From an uncultured Eubacterium sp. (lineage in GTDB: Bacteria; Bacillota; Clostridia; Lachnospirales; Lachnospiraceae), in contig CAJUFM010000001.1 of NCBI GenBank assembly GCA_910585745.1, forward strand, positions 70,344 to 117,642: a stretch of DNA of 47,299 nt, given 5' to 3'. The position numbers were made by a program, and so were the translations under genes. Positions 44,787 to 47,299 of this stretch are shown here, in pieces; the first letter of the stretch is position 1; each line of letters begins with the position of its first letter. The notes beneath the pieces were generated by a model. The model had not been told where the DNA came from. It worked only from the letters and a program-made list of their open reading frames with translations, and did no database searches.

Positions 44787-45248
44787 ATGTGCCCTTTTCC
44801 ATGTTGGATTGGGAAAGCAATCCTCTTACGGATGTTTGATATTGGCTGCTGATCGGAAACTGAATGTCATGTATGTATACATGGGTGCTGCTGTAATGCG
44901 TTACTTTATTGAGGGGAAACAGATAACTCTGGTGACAGCGGACAAAACCATCGTCTTTGAGCTGCTCTGCAATATCGCTTAATTTCTGATAACAATAATA
45001 CGTTGTCTGGTAGGTATGAATCGCTATTTTCCGCGGATTGCTTTCGATGCTGTGCCGCCGTCCATTAATATATCCATGAATAAGAGCTGACAGTCGAAAG
45101 CTTTATGTTCAATCGCCTCCATTTTTTCCCTGCCATTTCGGAAAATATGGATATCGCATTCATCAGTCGGGGAGATGGTATGCCAGATAATTTCGTACAG
45201 ATTATCTGAAAATACAGGATCATTATCGCATATTCCTATTGTTATCAT
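44787..45248 (-). pseudogene. LytTR-family (AgrA-like) response regulator, broken
   Basis: The first 71 codons from ATG 45248 (GGAG upstream) give a receiver start (MITIGICDNDPVF, phosphoacceptor in LLFMDILMDG) and stop at 45026-45024. In a different frame, starting at about 45030, the sequence reads RKIAIHTYQTTYYCYQKL, then GFVRCHQSYLFPLNKV and FPISSQYQTSVRGLL. This is the C-terminal part of a LytTR DNA-binding domain. A deletion of the receiver end and linker plus a frameshift explain the pattern. The second frame continues to a stop at 44581. No kinase gene is near. Confidence 0.75.
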
Positions 45249-45475
45249 AAGTCACTCCATTGATTTATTCTTTATAAGTTTAATAGTTTCAGTGCTACAT
45301 ACCATTTATTTTTTGAACCGAAACCATCTCATATATTATAACCTTACCTGTGAATTTTGAAAAAGTAAATGCTGGCATTAATTCTTACATCAAATGGCTT
45401 AACTATTACATGAATAGATTTAAATCTTACAAAATGTGGGTTTTGTATGTGGGAGAGCATTGAGAAAATATATCC
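45249..45475. other. intergenic, no gene seen
   Basis: AT-rich sequence between the broken regulator and the promoter of the CapA-like gene. No RNA, repeat or credible frame was recognised. Confidence 0.5.
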
Positions 45476-45504
45476 TTTACGGATCAACATAAATGTTTTA
45501 AAAT
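45476..45504 (+). promoter_or_regulatory. promoter of the CapA-like gene
   Basis: TTTACG (45476-45481), a 17-bp spacer and TAAAAT (45499-45504). The -35 match is weak and the -10 match is good. Confidence 0.55.
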
Positions 45505-45528
45505 GATTACAAGTAAGGAGATAAAGCA

Positions 45529-46608
45529 ATGGACAAATTCAAAAGAGTAAAATGTTTTGCATGGATCGGGCTGCTGATGGTTCAGACGTTTATTTTATGT
45601 CAGCCCCCTGCTTTTATCCCGGTCTGTGCTTTGGCGGAGCAGAAGGAGACGAAGATCACCATCAGTGCGGCCGGCGACTGTACCTTAGGATCGGACCAGA
45701 GTTCCCCTTCTTCTGTGAACTTCTATGCAGTGAAGAGAAAGAAGGCCGCAGACTATTTTTTTAAAAAGGTAAAAAAGATTTTTGATCAGGACGATCTGAC
45801 TTTGATCAATTTTGAGGGGACATTGACAAAGCGCACCACAAGAGAACCTAAGAAATTTGCATTCAAGGGAACTCCGGACTATGTTAATATCTTGAAGAAA
45901 GGTTCCATCGATGCGGTTTCCTTTGCTAACAATCATTGCCGTGATTTCGGAAGTGGAAGTTATACTGATACGATCCAGTGTTTTCGCAAAGCTGGCGTGA
46001 TATATTCCTCCTACTCAAAAGTGGCTATTTATAAAGTAAAAGGTAAAAAGATCGGTATGATATCGGTGAATGGTCTGGAAAGTATCAGTTCCGTCAAGAA
46101 GCTGATCGCAGACGGGATGGAGAAGTTAAAAAAACAGAGAGCGGATCTCTGTATTGTAAGTATGCATGCTGGTATTGAACATGTCTATTCTGTCTCGGCA
46201 GAGCAGAAAAGCATCGCCCGTTATGCTGTGGATAAGGGAGCGGATCTGGTGCTTGGGCATCATCCCCATAATCTTCAGGGAATCGAAAAATACAAGGGCG
46301 TCTATATCGTCTACAGTCTCGGTAATTTCTGCTTCGGTGGTAATACTAACCCGCCGGATAAAGATACCATGATCTTTCAGCAGACCTTTGTGTTTGGGAA
46401 AAAGAAGAGGACAAAAAGCAGGGAGACGGTGAAAATCATCCCTTGTTCAGTGTCTTCTGCTGAAGGGATTAATAATTACCAGCCGACACCCGCAAAAGGA
46501 AAGAAAAGGGTGCGTATTTTAACTAAGCTGGATAAAATGTGTCTGCCGATGGGACTTACCCTGAAAAATAAAAAGGGAAAACTGACAGATTCTTTGTATA
46601 CGAAATAA
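45529..46608 (+). CDS. CapA-family (poly-gamma-glutamate synthesis type) secreted protein
   Basis: A 359-residue exported protein with a signal peptide (about 1-36). The calcineurin-like metallophosphoesterase fold of CapA proteins is shown by AAGDCTLGSD, INFEGTLT, SFANNHCRDFG, SMHAGIEHVY and LGHHPHNLQGIE. The final 60 residues are Lys-rich. Relatives are linked to capsule polyglutamate, but no capB/capC gene is present, so a different surface or phosphatase role is likely. AAGGAG at 45515-45520 supports the start. It is monocistronic. Confidence 0.9.
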   Translation: MDKFKRVKCFAWIGLLMVQTFILCQPPAFIPVCALAEQKETKITISAAGDCTLGSDQSSPSSVNFYAVKRKKAADYFFKKVKKIFDQDDLTLINFEGTLTKRTTREPKKFAFKGTPDYVNILKKGSIDAVSFANNHCRDFGSGSYTDTIQCFRKAGVIYSSYSKVAIYKVKGKKIGMISVNGLESISSVKKLIADGMEKLKKQRADLCIVSMHAGIEHVYSVSAEQKSIARYAVDKGADLVLGHHPHNLQGIEKYKGVYIVYSLGNFCFGGNTNPPDKDTMIFQQTFVFGKKKRTKSRETVKIIPCSVSSAEGINNYQPTPAKGKKRVRILTKLDKMCLPMGLTLKNKKGKLTDSLYTK

Positions 46609-46790
46609 CAGGAAAATTAATTTACCTTGTGTCATTAAAACAACAAATATTTCGGGACACAAAGTAATACTCTTCAACAGATTGGAAAGAAGATTCCTTA
46701 TATTTTCGCAATTTTTTTCAATCTGTGGATAAGTTTTGAGAAAAAGAGCATGGTTATGGGAATTTTTGTGGAAACTCAAGTAATCTCATC
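46609..46790. other. intergenic, no gene seen
   Basis: No gene, RNA or clear terminator was recognised between the CapA-like gene and the next promoter. Confidence 0.5.
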
Positions 46791-46819
46791 TTGCACTTTT
46801 CAGTAAATAATGTTATACT
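46791..46819 (+). promoter_or_regulatory. promoter upstream of the Rpn-like fragment
   Basis: TTGCAC (46791-46796), a 17-bp spacer and TATACT (46814-46819) match the consensus well. The resulting leader is about 195 bases long. Confidence 0.75.
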
Positions 46820-46951
46820 AATTAAAAGCAAAATTTCTAAGGTTCTAAATACAACAGTATTTTCTAAATGAGTATGCCACATTCAGCGGCATTATCGTAT
46901 GTAAAATTCCGAATCGAAGTCTTTGCTTAATTCAAATGAAAGAAAAATAAG

Positions 46952-47002
46952 CAGGGCGGGGATTTGGAGCCAGGGATGGCAGTCCGGTTTATTTCCGCCC
47001 TG
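46952..47002 (+). promoter_or_regulatory. structured leader of the Rpn-like gene
   Basis: CAGGGCGG (46952-46959) can pair with CCGCCCTG (46995-47002), enclosing a 35-base G-rich loop. The stem ends a few bases before the ribosome binding site. No known riboswitch class was recognised. Confidence 0.4.
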
Positions 47003-47020
47003 TAAAAGGGAGGAAAATGG

Positions 47021-47254
47021 ATGGGAAAAAGAAAACAAAAAGAGATAATACAGGAGGACGGCATCTCTCAGCAGGGGCAGTTTCCAGCAGGAGCAGCGCC
47101 CCTGTCGGGGCTGGATCTTTCCGACGGGTTCCTGTTTGGGGAAGTCATGTGGGATGAAGAGACCTGCCGCACGGTGCTGGAGATTATTCTGAGACGCCCG
47201 GTCAGCCGTGTAGTGTATGTAAACAAAGAACAGCAGGTGGAAGCTGGGACTTGA
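47021..47254 (+). pseudogene. Rpn/PD-(D/E)XK nuclease-family transposase, truncated
   Basis: A 77-residue frame with GGGAGG upstream. Residues about 30-72, LSDGFLFGEVMWDEETCRTV and LEIILRRPVSRVVYVNKEQQ, match the N terminus of Rpn-family putative nuclease/transposase proteins, which are usually near 300 residues. The frame stops at 47254, before the nuclease core. From just before that stop, another frame stays open to the window edge (reading DLNEFPHTVNSHRKELS) but shows no Rpn core. Deletion or rearrangement is likely. Confidence 0.6.
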
Positions 47255-47299
47255 ACGAATTTCCCCACACCGTAAACTCTCATAGAAAGGAGCTTTCCG

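Noticed and set aside
44674..44982. Plus-strand frame of about 100 codons
   Set aside because: It lies antisense to the recognisable LytTR domain remnant and has no motif of its own.
45529..46608. Capsule poly-gamma-glutamate locus
   Set aside because: Only a CapA-type protein is present; capB, capC and capE are absent.

Overview
The window looks like chromosome of a low-to-mid GC Gram-positive anaerobe of the class Clostridia, most likely family Lachnospiraceae. This is inferred from protein families rather than from a marker gene: GGGtGRT protein with its NifU-like partner, GlmU-like hexapeptide protein, LUD protein, membrane-anchored trigger-factor-like isomerase, a PdaB-like sporulation-type deacetylase, an Rpn/PD-(D/E)XK fragment, purine-rich AGGAGG ribosome binding sites and TTGACA/TATAAT promoters. 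No phage genes and no complete insertion sequence were seen.

Layout. 1-430: a 20-bp tandem array running in from the left edge, two compact hairpins and a promoter. 431-10498: one tight plus-strand signalling operon with receiver-HD-GYP, PAS histidine kinase, a degenerate receiver-HD-GYP, CheR, CheB, a CheY-like receiver, CheA, CheW and a sensor-less MCP, closed by a hairpin. 10499-17078: tRNA-Pro(GGG), an Ig-like lipoprotein, a GH31 glycosidase, an AAA ATPase/TOPRIM gene pair that looks like a defence module, and a polysaccharide deacetylase. 17226-17567: tmRNA. 17729-21491 (minus): a HAD phosphatase and two tandem paralogous modular lipoproteins. 21647-27882: an envelope operon (anchored peptidyl-prolyl isomerase, small membrane protein, response regulator, sensor kinase), then a DUF4352-like lipoprotein, a PH-domain protein and CheV. 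28131-39711: an acidic single-pass membrane protein, hisH-hisF, ung, a MoxR/DUF58/transglutaminase trio, LUD protein, topB and a hexapeptide-repeat protein. 39905-41642: NifU-like scaffold plus GGGtGRT protein with their own promoter and terminator. 41718-47299: a decayed accessory stretch with a ParE relic, two secreted leucine-rich-repeat proteins, VOC-like and LytTR-regulator relics, a CapA-type protein and a truncated Rpn gene behind a structured leader.

How they work together. The first operon and the distant CheV form a chemosensory array without any flagellar or CheC/CheD gene in view, coupled to HD-GYP output. This suggests either a dispersed motility regulon or an alternative, non-flagellar function tied to cyclic di-GMP. 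The envelope operon couples a surface foldase to a two-component system. The MoxR/DUF58/transglutaminase trio is a conserved envelope-linked module of unknown substrate. The AAA/TOPRIM pair and the NifU-like/GGGtGRT pair are the two best candidates for poorly described systems.
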